Origin: Pseudomonadota bacterium
GTDB taxonomy: Bacteria; Desulfobacterota; Desulfovibrionia; Desulfovibrionales; Desulfovibrionaceae
Assembly: GCA_023399375.1 (NCBI GenBank)
Contig: JAEWPX010000135.1
Coordinates: 1 to 22,423 of the forward strand
Reading direction: 5' to 3'
DNA: 22,423 nucleotides
Part shown: piece by piece, positions 15,186 to 22,423 of the stretch
How positions within the stretch are numbered: position 1 is the stretch's first letter
Layout: each line of letters opens with the position of its first letter
Made by a program: the position numbers and the translations under genes
The notes under the pieces: generated by a model
The model's input: only the letters and a program-made list of their open reading frames with translations
Told to the model about the DNA's origin: nothing
Databases searched by the model: none

Positions 15186-15590
15186 TTACGCTTCGTCGCT
15201 GCCGTGCAGATATGCGTGGAAGGCCCTGTCCTGGCCGGCGATATGGTCTGCGAACCATCCCATAAGGAAGGCGAGAATCTCGTCGATCAATTGGCTGGTC
15301 GCCAAGCCGAATTCCTTTTCGATCTCCAGAAAAATTACCTGATTGATGAAGAGCTCATGGTCCTGCGTGTGGGCTTTGCGTCCCGGGAACTGCGCGGTGC
15401 GCATGTACATTTCCTCGAGGGGGAAGTGGCCGTCGCTGAAGTTGCGCAGAAATCGCAATGCCTCGTCGACGACGGCCGGATCCTCGCAGCCGCGTTTTTC
15501 CTCGAGCGCGTTGGTCAGGGCGATGAGCGCCCGGTGCTGGGCGTCGAGTTCCTCGATGCCCAGGGACAGGGACGAATCCCAACAGATCAT
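15186..15590 (-). CDS. Bacteriohemerythrin
   Basis: This 134-aa four-helix protein carries a full diiron ligand set: H19 (DAQHRALI), H55 and E59 (HFPLEE), H74 and H78 (HTQDHE), H116 and D121 (DHIAGQD). It should bind O2 reversibly at a non-haem diiron site and serve in oxygen storage, delivery or sensing, which suits an anaerobe exposed to air. The length is standard for single-domain forms. AGGAG 8 nt before the ATG at 15590 supports the start. It is monocistronic and convergent with the CofD-like gene; the 115 nt between them hold no strong terminator. Confidence 0.95.
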   Translation of the reverse strand: MICWDSSLSLGIEELDAQHRALIALTNALEEKRGCEDPAVVDEALRFLRNFSDGHFPLEEMYMRTAQFPGRKAHTQDHELFINQVIFLEIEKEFGLATSQLIDEILAFLMGWFADHIAGQDRAFHAYLHGSDEA

Positions 15591-15830
15591 CCGTATGCTC
15601 CTGCAGCGACGGCGACGTCGTCCCGGTCGGGGAGACCGGAACATGGGCCGCCCGTGACGGCATCGTATCCCAACATCATAGCGATTTTCCAGCCTTGGGC
15701 AAGCGGCGGCGCGCCGGGAAGGCGTCGTGGCGGCAACCTGGCCGACAAGGGTATTCGCTGGCCACGGGCCGCAAAAAGGGTGTAAGGGGCAAGGACACGG
15801 CAACCATGCAGCCAGACACCGGAGACTTTC

Positions 15831-16658
15831 ATGCGCCGCCAACACCCGTTTGTGCTCGCCGCCCTTTCCTGTCTTGTCGCCGCCCTCGCAGCCTGTCAGC
15901 CGGCCCCGAAACGGCCGGCGATCACGACCGCTGCCGCCGCGCCGCAGGCGGCAGCTTCGCCCCTGACCGGAGCCCGGCAGATGCTGGTGGTGGTGGCCGA
16001 GGATTTCTCGGCCAACCAAGCCCGGATGCGCCGGTTCGAGCGCGCGGGCGACGGTCCCTGGCGGCCGGTCGGCGACGACGTGGCCGTGACGCTCGGGAAA
16101 AACGGCCTGGCTTGGGGCCGGGGCATCTCCGGCGAACCGCCGGCCGGCGGTTTGGTCAAGGTCGAGGGCGACGGCCGTTCGCCGGCCGGCGTCTTCACTT
16201 TTTCCACGGCCTTTGCCTATCGCCCCGAAGACCTGTGGCAACCTTCCAAAATGCCCATGCACCGGGTTACGAGCGAGACGATCTGCGTGGAATCCATCAA
16301 TTCCAAGGAATACAACAGGATCCTGGACGAAAGCACCGTGGCCGTACACGACTGGGACAGTCCGGACCACATGCTGCGCCCCGACGGCCTCTACCGTTAC
16401 GGGCTCATGGTCAACCACAACGCGCCGGAGACCAAACCCGGCTCGGGCTCGTGCATCCTCATGCATCTGTGGCGTCGCCCGGGCGCGCCCACGGCCGGCT
16501 GCACGGCCATGAACGAGCCGGCCATGCTCGCCGTCCAGGCCTGGATCGACGCCTCGAAAAAGCCGATTCTCGTCCAGCTGCCGCGGGCGGAACTGGAGCG
16601 GCTCGCTCCGCTGTGGGGCGCGCCGGAGATCGTGGCGGCCATGGAAACCAAAGGGTAA
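15831..16658 (+). CDS. Lipoprotein with an L,D-transpeptidase (YkuD)-like catalytic domain
   Basis: The 275-aa precursor has a signal peptide ending in a lipobox (VAALAAC, acylated C22) and an Ala/Pro linker to about residue 45. A domain follows with the YkuD-type catalytic arrangement: SGSCILMH (H212) and PTAGCTAM (nucleophile C224). An upstream segment, GRSPAGVFTFSTAFAY, matches the family's substrate-loop region. Such enzymes cross-link peptidoglycan or attach lipoproteins; many distant members have no assigned substrate. GGAG 8 nt upstream supports the ATG. It is divergent from the hemerythrin gene across 240 nt (15591-15830) that hold no gene. The hydrophobic helix and lipobox place it in the envelope. 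Confidence 0.88.
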   Translation: MRRQHPFVLAALSCLVAALAACQPAPKRPAITTAAAAPQAAASPLTGARQMLVVVAEDFSANQARMRRFERAGDGPWRPVGDDVAVTLGKNGLAWGRGISGEPPAGGLVKVEGDGRSPAGVFTFSTAFAYRPEDLWQPSKMPMHRVTSETICVESINSKEYNRILDESTVAVHDWDSPDHMLRPDGLYRYGLMVNHNAPETKPGSGSCILMHLWRRPGAPTAGCTAMNEPAMLAVQAWIDASKKPILVQLPRAELERLAPLWGAPEIVAAMETKG

Positions 16659-16687
16659 GCGGCCATTCGACCATGCGGCGCGTTTCG

Positions 16688-16713
16688 GGCGGGGCAGGGC
16701 CTCCCGCCATTTT
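16688..16713 (+). terminator. Probable terminator of the L,D-transpeptidase-like gene
   Basis: GGCGGG (16688-16693) pairs with CCCGCC (16703-16708), followed by ATTTT (16709-16713). The stem is short and the loop 9 nt, so it is moderate at best. It lies 29 nt beyond the stop and before the convergent TPR gene. Confidence 0.5.
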
Positions 16714-16767
16714 ACGTGACGTCGCGGCCACGCGGCGGGGGAAGGGAACCGGCGGAAGCGGAAAAGT

Positions 16768-17595
16768 TCAGGTGGCGGGTGTGGTCTCGGGGTCCTTGCC
16801 CTGTTTTTTCAGGGCGAAATTGAGGAGCTTTCGCGCTTCAACGAACGCAGGGGCCAGACGCAGGGCCAGGCGCGAGGCGCGTTCGGCCTTGTCCCAGCGC
16901 TGCCAGTCCAGGTAGACCCGGCCCAGGTTGAAATAGAGGTTGGGGTCGGATTTGGCGAATTCCACCGCGCGCATGAAATACTTTTCCGCGATGTCGTACT
17001 TGTGGAGCTTGCGCAGCACGATGCCAATGCGGTTGTAGTGGTGGATCTGGTCCGGTGAAAGCGCGATGGCCTCGTCAAGATACTTGAAGGCTTCCTCGAA
17101 GAGTTCGCCGCTGATGAACAGTTCCGCGATCTGGGCGCGCAGATCGCCGTCGTTGGGGAACTCCCGGGCCAGCTTTTCGAGGACGTGCCTAGCCTCGTCG
17201 AAGCGCTTTTCCTCGATGAGGAGCTTGCCTTCAGCCAGGCCGTTGGCGACGCGCTGCTCCATGTCGGCCATGATGTCCTTGGCCTCCTCCACGGCCGTGG
17301 CCTGGAGTTCCGTGAGCAGATTGAGCAGCGTTTCGACGAGTTCTTTTTCAGCGCCCGGAGCGTAATTGAGGATGAGCGGATAGACCTTGCGCAGGTTGCG
17401 GTCGCCGTTGAGGAGCAGCACGGCGTCGGTGATGAGCCTGGAAAACTCTTCTTTTTCCGCCTTCATCAGAGGCGTGCGCAAAACGGCGTTGATGGCCTCA
17501 TACAAGGCCGAGACGGCGGGCAGGGGTTTGGCCTGCTTGAGGAACGTCCCGACCTTGTTGATCTGGGCCCGGGCCTTGGTCAGTTCCGCAGACAT
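16768..17595 (-). CDS. Tetratricopeptide-repeat protein downstream of carA
   Basis: The 275-aa cytoplasmic protein has a helical N-terminal half without clear repeats (MSAELTKARAQINKVGTFLK onward). About four TPR units occupy residues 130-260: AEGKLLIEEKRFDEARHVLE, AELFISGELFEEAFKYLDEA, GIVLRKLHKYDIAEKYFMRA and GRVYLDWQRWDKAERASRLA. TPR arrays bind protein partners; no specific partner is deducible. It starts 31 nt after the carA stop on the same strand, with GGAG about 9 nt before its ATG, so it is very likely in the carA transcript. No signal peptide is present. Confidence 0.9.
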   Translation of the reverse strand: MSAELTKARAQINKVGTFLKQAKPLPAVSALYEAINAVLRTPLMKAEKEEFSRLITDAVLLLNGDRNLRKVYPLILNYAPGAEKELVETLLNLLTELQATAVEEAKDIMADMEQRVANGLAEGKLLIEEKRFDEARHVLEKLAREFPNDGDLRAQIAELFISGELFEEAFKYLDEAIALSPDQIHHYNRIGIVLRKLHKYDIAEKYFMRAVEFAKSDPNLYFNLGRVYLDWQRWDKAERASRLALRLAPAFVEARKLLNFALKKQGKDPETTPAT

Positions 17596-17626
17596 GCGGG
17601 CTCTCCGCAGGGCGGCGCCTGAGGGT

Positions 17627-18754
17627 TTATTTGCCCGTCTCCCGGCGCACGATGTTGCGGAAACGAGCGAAGAAATACCGGCTGTCGTGTGGCCCTGGCG
17701 CCGCCTCCGGGTGGTACTGGATGGCGATGACGGGTTTTTTCTTGTGCGCAAAACCTTCGAGCGTGCCGTCGTTCAAGTTCACGTGCGTCAACTCTACGTC
17801 GGACAGGCTTTCGATGTCCACGCAAAATCCGTGGTTCTGCGAGGAGATTTCGATGCGGCCCGTTTCCAGATCCTTGACCGGATGGTTGAGTCCGTGGTGG
17901 CCGAATTTGAGCTTGTAGGTCCGTCCGCCGAGCGCGAGACCGAGCAGCTGATGCCCCAGGCAGATGCCGGCCAGGGGATAGGCGTCGGCCAGTTCCGCCG
18001 TGGTCGCGACGAGGTCCGTCAGCGCGGCCGGATCGCCCGGGCCCGGGGAGAGGAACACCGCGTCCGGGGCCAGGCGCTTGGCCTGGGCCGCAGTGGTGGT
18101 GTGGGGCACCATCAGCAGGTCGAAGCCCTGGGCCGAAAGCAACCGCATGATGTTCCACTTGATGCCCATGTCGAAGACGAGCAGGCGCGGGCCGTCGCCG
18201 GGCCAGGCATAGCGGCCGTCCTCGATCTTCGCCGATGCGATGCCGTTTCCGGTCCAGATGAAGGGCGCGTCGCACGACACCTTTTCTGCCAGTCCCAGGC
18301 CCTCCATGGAAGGCAGGCCCTTGGCCGCCTCCACGATCTTGCGCGGGTCGGCGACGTCCGTGGAGATGTAGCCGCGCATGGCCCCGTGCAGGCGCAGGTG
18401 GCGGGTGAGCGCCCGGGTGTCGATGCCCTCGATGCCCGTGACGCCCTGGCTCGTGAGGTATTCGGGCAGGGTCATGGTGGAACGCCAGTTGGAGGGCTGC
18501 TTGCAGCATTCCTTGACGATAAACCCGGCCACGCGGATGGCGGCCGACTCCACGTCCTCGGGATTGATGCCGTAATTGCCCACATGGGGGTAGGTCATGC
18601 AGACCATCTGCCCGGTGTAGGACGGATCGGTCAGCACTTCCTGGTAGCCGGTCATACCGGTGTTGAAGATGACCTCGCCGCCGGCGCTGCCCTGGCCGGT
18701 AAAGGTTTGGCCGTGAAAAAGGGTCCCGTCTTCAAGGGCCAGAATGGCTTTCAT
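17627..18754 (-). CDS. carA: Carbamoyl-phosphate synthase small subunit (glutaminase)
   Basis: CarA hydrolyses glutamine and channels ammonia to CarB, giving carbamoyl phosphate for pyrimidine and arginine synthesis. The 375-aa length is normal. The N-terminal CarA domain is clear (GEVIFNTGMTGYQEVLTDPSY). The class I glutaminase domain has the nucleophile C265 in GICLGHQ and the catalytic H348 and E350 in YHPEAAPGPHDS. The ATG at 18754 has GGAG about 8 nt upstream. carB is not adjacent on this side; the downstream gene is the TPR gene. The 5' leader (18755-18861) has a small hairpin. Confidence 0.98.
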   Translation of the reverse strand: MKAILALEDGTLFHGQTFTGQGSAGGEVIFNTGMTGYQEVLTDPSYTGQMVCMTYPHVGNYGINPEDVESAAIRVAGFIVKECCKQPSNWRSTMTLPEYLTSQGVTGIEGIDTRALTRHLRLHGAMRGYISTDVADPRKIVEAAKGLPSMEGLGLAEKVSCDAPFIWTGNGIASAKIEDGRYAWPGDGPRLLVFDMGIKWNIMRLLSAQGFDLLMVPHTTTAAQAKRLAPDAVFLSPGPGDPAALTDLVATTAELADAYPLAGICLGHQLLGLALGGRTYKLKFGHHGLNHPVKDLETGRIEISSQNHGFCVDIESLSDVELTHVNLNDGTLEGFAHKKKPVIAIQYHPEAAPGPHDSRYFFARFRNIVRRETGK

Positions 18755-18861
18755 GCATGGTCTCCGCGGATATTGGGCCTTGGCCGCAAAAAACGGCCGC
18801 AGGCAGCGTATAGGGGAACGGGGCCGGCGTAAAGCCCGGCGGCGTCGCCGGCAGCGCTCAA
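18755..18861 (-). promoter_or_regulatory. carA upstream region with a possible promoter and leader hairpin
   Basis: On the minus strand, TTTACG (18833-18828) and TATACG (18812-18807) are a weak -35/-10 pair with a short 15-nt spacer. Downstream, GGCCG (18798-18794) pairs with CGGCC (18786-18782) around a T-rich loop, in the predicted leader. Nearer ddl, a GCCGGCG/CGCCGGC dyad follows the ddl stop codon but has no T-tract. No pyrimidine-responsive attenuator can be asserted. Confidence 0.25.
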
Positions 18862-19776
18862 TTAAGGCCTCTTGCCCCGGCGCGCAAGCCCCAGGTCGAT
18901 GAGTCGCGCGATAAGCGCCGCGAAATCCATGCCCGCGGCCCGGGCGGAGCGGGGGAGCAGGCTCGTTCGCGTCATGCCCGGCAGGGTGTTGACCTCAAGC
19001 AGCATGAGGCGTTCGCCGTCGAACATGAAGTCCGCCCGGCTGTAGCCGTCGAGGCCCAGGGCCGTGTGGGCGGCGAGCGTCATGCGCCCGATTTCCGCGG
19101 TGAGCGCGGCCGGGATCGGGGCCGGGCAGATTTCCTCGGCGGCGTCGGGCTCGTATTTGCTCGCGTAGTCGAAAAATTCCCCGGCCTTGGGCCGGATGAG
19201 AATGGGCGGCAGGGCTTCGCCGCCGAGCACCGCACAGGTCAGTTCCGTGCCGTCGATGCCTTCCTCGACGAGCGCCGCATCGCCGGTGGCGAAAATCTTG
19301 TCAAGCGCCGCCGGCAGCCCGGACGGGTCGCGCACAAGGGACATGTACACGCTCGAACCGCCGCTGTTGGGCTTGACGAACCAGGGCGGGGCAAAATCCG
19401 GGACGAATCCCGCCGGCGGCGGGGCGGGCAGGAAGACCCAGCGCGGCGTGGCCAGTCCGGCCGCGGCGAAAAGCTGCTTGGACGCGGCTTTCGACAGCGC
19501 CAAAAAAGACCCCGCCGGGCCCGAGCCCTGGTAGGGCACGCCGGCCGCGTCGAGCAGGGCCTGCGGCAGGCCGTCCTCGCCGGGCGCGCCATGCAGGCTC
19601 AGGAAAACGAAGTCGCAGGCTTTGGCCGCTTCGATGAAACCGGGAAAATTCTCGGAAAAGTCCCAGGGGACGACGGTGTGTCCGAGCGATTCCAGGGCGC
19701 TCGCAATCTGCTTCGCCCCGGACAGGGACACCTCGCGTTCACTCGACCAGCCCCCCGCAACCAAAAGTACTTTCAT
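18862..19776 (-). CDS. ddl: D-alanine--D-alanine ligase
   Basis: This ligase makes D-Ala-D-Ala for peptidoglycan precursors. The 304-aa ATP-grasp protein shows the N-terminal GGWSSEREVSLSGA loop, the FVFLSLHGAPGEDG segment, the PWFVKPNSGGSSVYMS ATP-binding strand and the C-terminal metal/substrate motifs DGYSRADFMFDG and LLEVNTLPGMT. Length and motifs are typical. The ATG lies inside the 3' end of the upstream HD-domain gene (38-nt overlap), with no strong Shine-Dalgarno, so translation probably depends on coupling. A longer form is unlikely because the start falls just before the first beta strand. Confidence 0.96.
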   Translation of the reverse strand: MKVLLVAGGWSSEREVSLSGAKQIASALESLGHTVVPWDFSENFPGFIEAAKACDFVFLSLHGAPGEDGLPQALLDAAGVPYQGSGPAGSFLALSKAASKQLFAAAGLATPRWVFLPAPPPAGFVPDFAPPWFVKPNSGGSSVYMSLVRDPSGLPAALDKIFATGDAALVEEGIDGTELTCAVLGGEALPPILIRPKAGEFFDYASKYEPDAAEEICPAPIPAALTAEIGRMTLAAHTALGLDGYSRADFMFDGERLMLLEVNTLPGMTRTSLLPRSARAAGMDFAALIARLIDLGLARRGKRP

Positions 19777-20383
19777 GGAGTTTCATGCCCAGGGTTTGGG
19801 CCAGGGCGCGTTCGATGGCCTCGGCCTGTTGAAAGGATTCGCGGATGCGCTCGCGGATGTATGCCGTCTTGCCGTAGCGCACGAGCAGGTCGTCGAAGCG
19901 GGCTTCCAGGGTGACGAGGCGGTTGTGCCTGACCCGCTTGTCGCTGTAGATGATCGTAAGCGGCAGGAAATGGGCGCGCAGGTCGATGGTTTCGGGCCAG
20001 GAGACGTGGCAGGCCACGCCCTGCGCCAGCGCGGGATTGTCCGTGATCTCCTGCACCCAGGCCCCGCCGAGCTGGCAGTGGTTGCCGCCGTGGCGGATGG
20101 TGTAGGTCTTGGCCAGGTCGTGCAACAGCGCCGCCGCCCGCACCTCGGCCACGTTGACGGGCAGGCCCGCGGCCGCGGCGGCCTCGGCCAGGGCCGTGGC
20201 CACGCAGGCCACCAGCTCGCTGTGCTCGCGGATGTTTTGCAACATGCCGTAGGCGTCCCAGAGCATGCGGCACTGGGCGTCGTCGGGCACGGCGTCGACG
20301 CGGGGCGGCCTGGCCGGAAGCGGCTGCTCCAGCGGCAGGGTGACCCCGGGCGGGCCGAACTGGCGGAAAAGATCTTCGGACAT
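19739..20383 (-). CDS. HD-domain phosphohydrolase (HDIG-like)
   Basis: The 214-aa product has the HD metal-site order: H54 (NIREHSELVA), H88-D89 (AALLHDLAKT), then H98 and H102 and a later D. It should hydrolyse a phosphate ester or nucleotide; the substrate is unknown. The C-terminal third is a helical tail (RERIRESFQQAEAIERALAQTLG). The ATG at 20383 lacks a clear ribosome site; a GTG nine codons upstream is an alternative. The gene heads the unit with ddl, overlapping it by 38 nt, and is divergent from the 120-aa gene at 20502 across 118 nt. Confidence 0.88.
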   Translation of the reverse strand: MSEDLFRQFGPPGVTLPLEQPLPARPPRVDAVPDDAQCRMLWDAYGMLQNIREHSELVACVATALAEAAAAAGLPVNVAEVRAAALLHDLAKTYTIRHGGNHCQLGGAWVQEITDNPALAQGVACHVSWPETIDLRAHFLPLTIIYSDKRVRHNRLVTLEARFDDLLVRYGKTAYIRERIRESFQQAEAIERALAQTLGMKLHESTFGCGGLVE

Positions 20384-20501
20384 GACAAACGCCGGTTGGA
20401 AGCGGTACACTGCGTTCTCGCCGCAAGACCCATTGATAGCAACCCCTCGGGAAAAAGCAAAGGCCGGCGTGGGGCTTTCCGCGAACCGGCCGGGACGTGC
20501 C

Positions 20502-20864
20502 ATGAAAACCTACCGTGTGCGTTACGAAACCAAACTCCTGCACGACCAGGAAGGCGTCGAGGTCGTCGCCGCCTCGGGCAAGGGACAGGCCATGCTCGCG
20601 GCCCAGGCCCGCATCCATCCGGGCGAGCGGACCGACGAGCCCTATTTCCATTTCGAGCCCCTGACCATCCGCCTGCTCGAGGAAGGAAAATACGAAGTGG
20701 CCTACCGGACCAAAGTCGAGGAGACGGTTGCCGGCGAGATCGAAGTGGCGGCCGAAAACGCCGAAAAGGCGGCGTCCAAGGCGCGGTTTGCCGTACACAA
20801 GGAACTCATTCCGCCCAAGTGCTTCAGGGCGCTGGACATCGTCGAAGTGGCGGAACCCGCCTAG
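20502..20864 (+). CDS. Uncharacterised 120-aa protein with internal duplication
   Basis: I do not recognise this family. Two similar segments make up most of the protein: YRVRYETKLLHDQEGVEVVA with SGKGQAMLAAQARI (residues 4-38), and YEVAYRTKVEETVAGEIEVA with ENAEKAASKARF (residues 65-98). Both alternate predicted beta strands and a helix, suggesting a tandem beta-beta-alpha fold. There are no signal peptide or membrane segments, and the protein is charged and probably cytoplasmic. The ATG at 20502 has only a weak GGGA site. It is divergent from the HD/ddl unit and upstream of hypC on the same strand. Confidence 0.78.
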   Translation: MKTYRVRYETKLLHDQEGVEVVAASGKGQAMLAAQARIHPGERTDEPYFHFEPLTIRLLEEGKYEVAYRTKVEETVAGEIEVAAENAEKAASKARFAVHKELIPPKCFRALDIVEVAEPA

Positions 20865-20879
20865 GCGGGGCCCGGTTTT
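20856..20879 (+). terminator. Possible terminator overlapping the stop of the 120-aa gene
   Basis: CCCGCC-TA-GGCGGG (20856-20869) is a perfect palindrome with the TAG stop codon at its centre. A short TTTT follows at 20876-20879, after CCCGG. The T-run is too far from the stem for a strong intrinsic terminator, so partial read-through into hypC is plausible. Confidence 0.3.
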
Positions 20880-20966
20880 GACAAGCCCGCCCCGGATGCG
20901 CATATTCCACCGAGCGCGCCGGACGCATCGCCCGACGCCAAGCCCCCTGCGGGAGGAGCCTGCCCT

Positions 20967-21194
20967 ATGTGCCTTGCCGTGCCCATGGAAGTCACCGCCA
21001 TCAATGAGAAAGTGGCGGATGTGGAGATCGGCGGCGTCACGCGCCAAGTGCGCCTGGACCTCATCGACGCCGCGCCGGCCATCGGCGACTTCGTCATCGT
21101 CCACGCCGGGTTCGCCATCCGCCGTCTGGACCGCGAGGACGCCCTGGAAACCATCAAGCTGTTCCAGGAAGGCCTGAACCTTGAACTCATTTGA
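20967..21194 (+). CDS. hypC: Hydrogenase maturation chaperone HypC
   Basis: HypC (75 aa) works with HypD as the scaffold on which the Fe(CN)2CO group of [NiFe]-hydrogenase is assembled, and delivers it to the large-subunit precursor. The essential N-terminal MCLAVP motif with C2 is intact. The family beta-barrel follows (VADVEIGGVTRQVRLDLID, IGDFVIVHAGFAI), then the terminal helix. GGAGGAG 9 nt upstream supports the ATG. Its last 14 nt overlap the start of hypD. Confidence 0.97.
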   Translation: MCLAVPMEVTAINEKVADVEIGGVTRQVRLDLIDAAPAIGDFVIVHAGFAIRRLDREDALETIKLFQEGLNLELI

Positions 21195-22272
21195 CGCCTT
21201 CAAGGATCCGAACCTGTGCCGGGCGCTTTTGGCGCGCCTGAGCGCCGAGGCCGACGCGCCGTTGCGGTTCATGGAGGTCTGCGGCACGCACACCGTGGCC
21301 ATCTTCCAGTCCGGCCTGCGTTCGCTCCTGCCGCCGACCATCACGCACCTGACCGGCCCCGGCTGTCCGGTCTGCGTCACGCACGAATCGGAAGTGGCCT
21401 GCTTTCTCGATCTCGCCGGCCGCGACGACGTGGTGCTCGCCACCTTCGGCGACCTCATGCGCGTGCCCGGCCCCAAGGGCCGCAACCTCAAGACGGCCAA
21501 GGCCGACGGCGCGCGCGTGGAAGTGGTCTATTCGCCCGTGGATGCCCTGGCCGTGGCCGAGGCCAACCCCGAACGCACGGTGGTCTTCCTCGGCGTCGGC
21601 TTCGAGACCACGGCCCCGGCCGTGGCCGCGACCATCAAGCTCGCAAGGGAGAAGAACCTGCGCAACTTCCGGGTGCTCTGCTTCCACAAGCTCGTGCCCC
21701 CGGCGCTCGAGGCCCTGCTTTCCGATCCCGACATCAACGTGGACGCCTTCATTCTGCCCGGCCACGTCTCTGCCATCATCGGCGCGGCGCCGTACGCCTT
21801 CGTGGCGGAAAAACACCGCGTCCCGGCTGTGATCACCGGCTTCGAGCCCCTGGACATCCTCGCGGCGCTCCTGGACATCACGGCCATGCGCAAGGCGAAC
21901 GCCCCGGCCGTCAAAAACGACTACACCCGCGTCGTCGCCGATGCCGGCAACCCTGTGGCCAGGGCCGTCATGGACGAGGTGTTTTCCACCTCCGACGCGC
22001 TGTGGCGCGGCCTGGGCGCGATTCCGGCCAGCGGGCTGGTCATCCGGGAAGCATTCGCCGATTTCGACGCCATGCGCCTGCCCGGGGTTTCGCTCGTGGA
22101 AACGCCGCCCCTGGCGGGTTGCCGTTGCGGCGAGGTGCTCAAGGGCAAGCTGTCCCCTGACGGCTGCCCGCTGTTCGCCAAGGCCTGCACCCCGGCCACG
22201 CCCGTGGGGCCGTGCATGGTGTCCACCGAAGGCGGCTGCGCTGCGTATTACAAATACAGACTCGATCTGTAA
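21181..22272 (+). CDS. hypD: Hydrogenase maturation iron-sulfur protein HypD
   Basis: HypD (363 aa) binds the Fe(CN)2CO unit with HypC during [NiFe]-hydrogenase assembly. All family motifs are present: CGTHT in the N-terminal third, GPGCPVCVT, GVGFETTAPAVA, LPGHVSAIIG, and the C-terminal [4Fe-4S] cysteine region (CRCGEVLKG, GCPLF, ACTP, GPCMVSTEGGCAAYYKYR). The start is TTG at 21181, preceded by AGGAAGG in the hypC 3' end and overlapping hypC by 14 nt. The normal N-terminus length and lack of any other nearby start support it, and translational coupling keeps HypC and HypD levels linked. Confidence 0.97.
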   Translation: MNSFDAFKDPNLCRALLARLSAEADAPLRFMEVCGTHTVAIFQSGLRSLLPPTITHLTGPGCPVCVTHESEVACFLDLAGRDDVVLATFGDLMRVPGPKGRNLKTAKADGARVEVVYSPVDALAVAEANPERTVVFLGVGFETTAPAVAATIKLAREKNLRNFRVLCFHKLVPPALEALLSDPDINVDAFILPGHVSAIIGAAPYAFVAEKHRVPAVITGFEPLDILAALLDITAMRKANAPAVKNDYTRVVADAGNPVARAVMDEVFSTSDALWRGLGAIPASGLVIREAFADFDAMRLPGVSLVETPPLAGCRCGEVLKGKLSPDGCPLFAKACTPATPVGPCMVSTEGGCAAYYKYRLDL

Positions 22273-22327
22273 TCTAGAAGAAGGCAGGCTAACCCCGACA
22301 ACACCTGTCAGCGTTCTCCCCCCCTTT

Positions 22328-22376
22328 CGGGGTGGTCCAGGAGGGGCCCTCGGCCCCTCCTGGCCGCCGGAGGCAT
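22328..22376. repeat. 49-bp palindromic intergenic repeat, right copy (inverted)
   Basis: This is the reverse complement of 63-111 with a single mismatch. The core is a perfect 12-bp inverted repeat (22337-22348 with 22352-22363) with a 3-nt CTC loop. It lies between hypD and the next gene, so a hypD transcript would carry a very stable hairpin here. There is no T-tract. The remaining bases of 22273-22416 hold no gene. Confidence 0.85.
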
Positions 22377-22416
22377 TCTCTTTTCTCCTCCTCTCCTCAT
22401 AAATTAAGGAGTCCCC

Positions 22417-22423
22417 GTGTCCG
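22417..22423 (+). CDS. Start of the next gene, probably hypE
   Basis: AAGGAG (22406-22411) stands 5 nt before GTG at 22417, and the next codon is TCC, giving only two residues before the window ends. Gene order after hypC-hypD in most hyp clusters suggests hypE (the carbamoyl-dehydratase step of cyanide ligand synthesis), but the visible sequence cannot prove it. Confidence 0.4.

Noticed and set aside
18862..19776. Could the ATP-grasp protein here be the missing GAK ATP-grasp enzyme?
   Set aside because: Its motifs and length are those of ordinary D-Ala-D-Ala ligase and it is coupled to an HD gene on the other strand, not to the GAK pair.
19773..21500. 575-codon open frame on the minus strand across hypC, hypD and the 120-aa gene
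   Set aside because: Antisense to genes with invariant HypC and HypD motifs.

Overview
The window looks like chromosome from a GC-rich anaerobic deltaproteobacterium (Desulfobacterota). It is most like Desulfovibrionaceae, perhaps Solidesulfovibrio or Desulfovibrio. The reasons are the dnaG-rpoD pair, hydrogenase-maturation genes hypC-hypD, a bacteriohemerythrin, short palindromic intergenic repeats of a kind I associate with these genomes, and members of the little-studied 'GAK' gene set (HprK-related kinase B, CofD-like protein, amphi-Trp protein). This assignment is by recognition only; no search was run.

Layout. Positions 1-58 are the end of an unidentified gene, followed by a 49-bp repeat element. 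dnaG and rpoD (335-3821, +) overlap by 8 nt and end at a strong terminator. A minus-strand block follows: an FkbM-type methyltransferase (3891-4712), an amphi-Trp domain protein (4972-5238), and a ParA-type ATPase whose partner gene encodes an Ala/Pro-rich protein with a conserved-looking C-terminal domain (5311-7270). A radical SAM/SPASM-like gene (7464-8690, +) diverges from parA. A large PHP-glycosyltransferase fusion (8796-11270, -) converges on it across a bidirectional terminator.

The centre (11.3-15.1 kb, +) holds a mostly non-coding stretch with one doubtful small ORF, then a PhoU-like protein, HprK-related kinase B and the GAK CofD-like protein. The last two, with the amphi-Trp gene 7.5 kb away, belong to a set of families that co-occur and have no established biochemistry. 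The ATP-grasp and XXXCH members of that set are not in this window. This is the best candidate for an undescribed system.

The right part holds bacteriohemerythrin (-), a lipoprotein L,D-transpeptidase-like protein (+), carA with a downstream TPR gene (-), an HD-domain gene overlapping ddl (-), a 120-aa protein that appears to be an internal duplication (+), and hypC-hypD (+). After hypD there is an inverted copy of the 49-bp repeat, then the first codons of a gene that by context is probably hypE.

Most intergenic regions are short. No tRNA, rRNA, CRISPR, transposase or integrase was seen.
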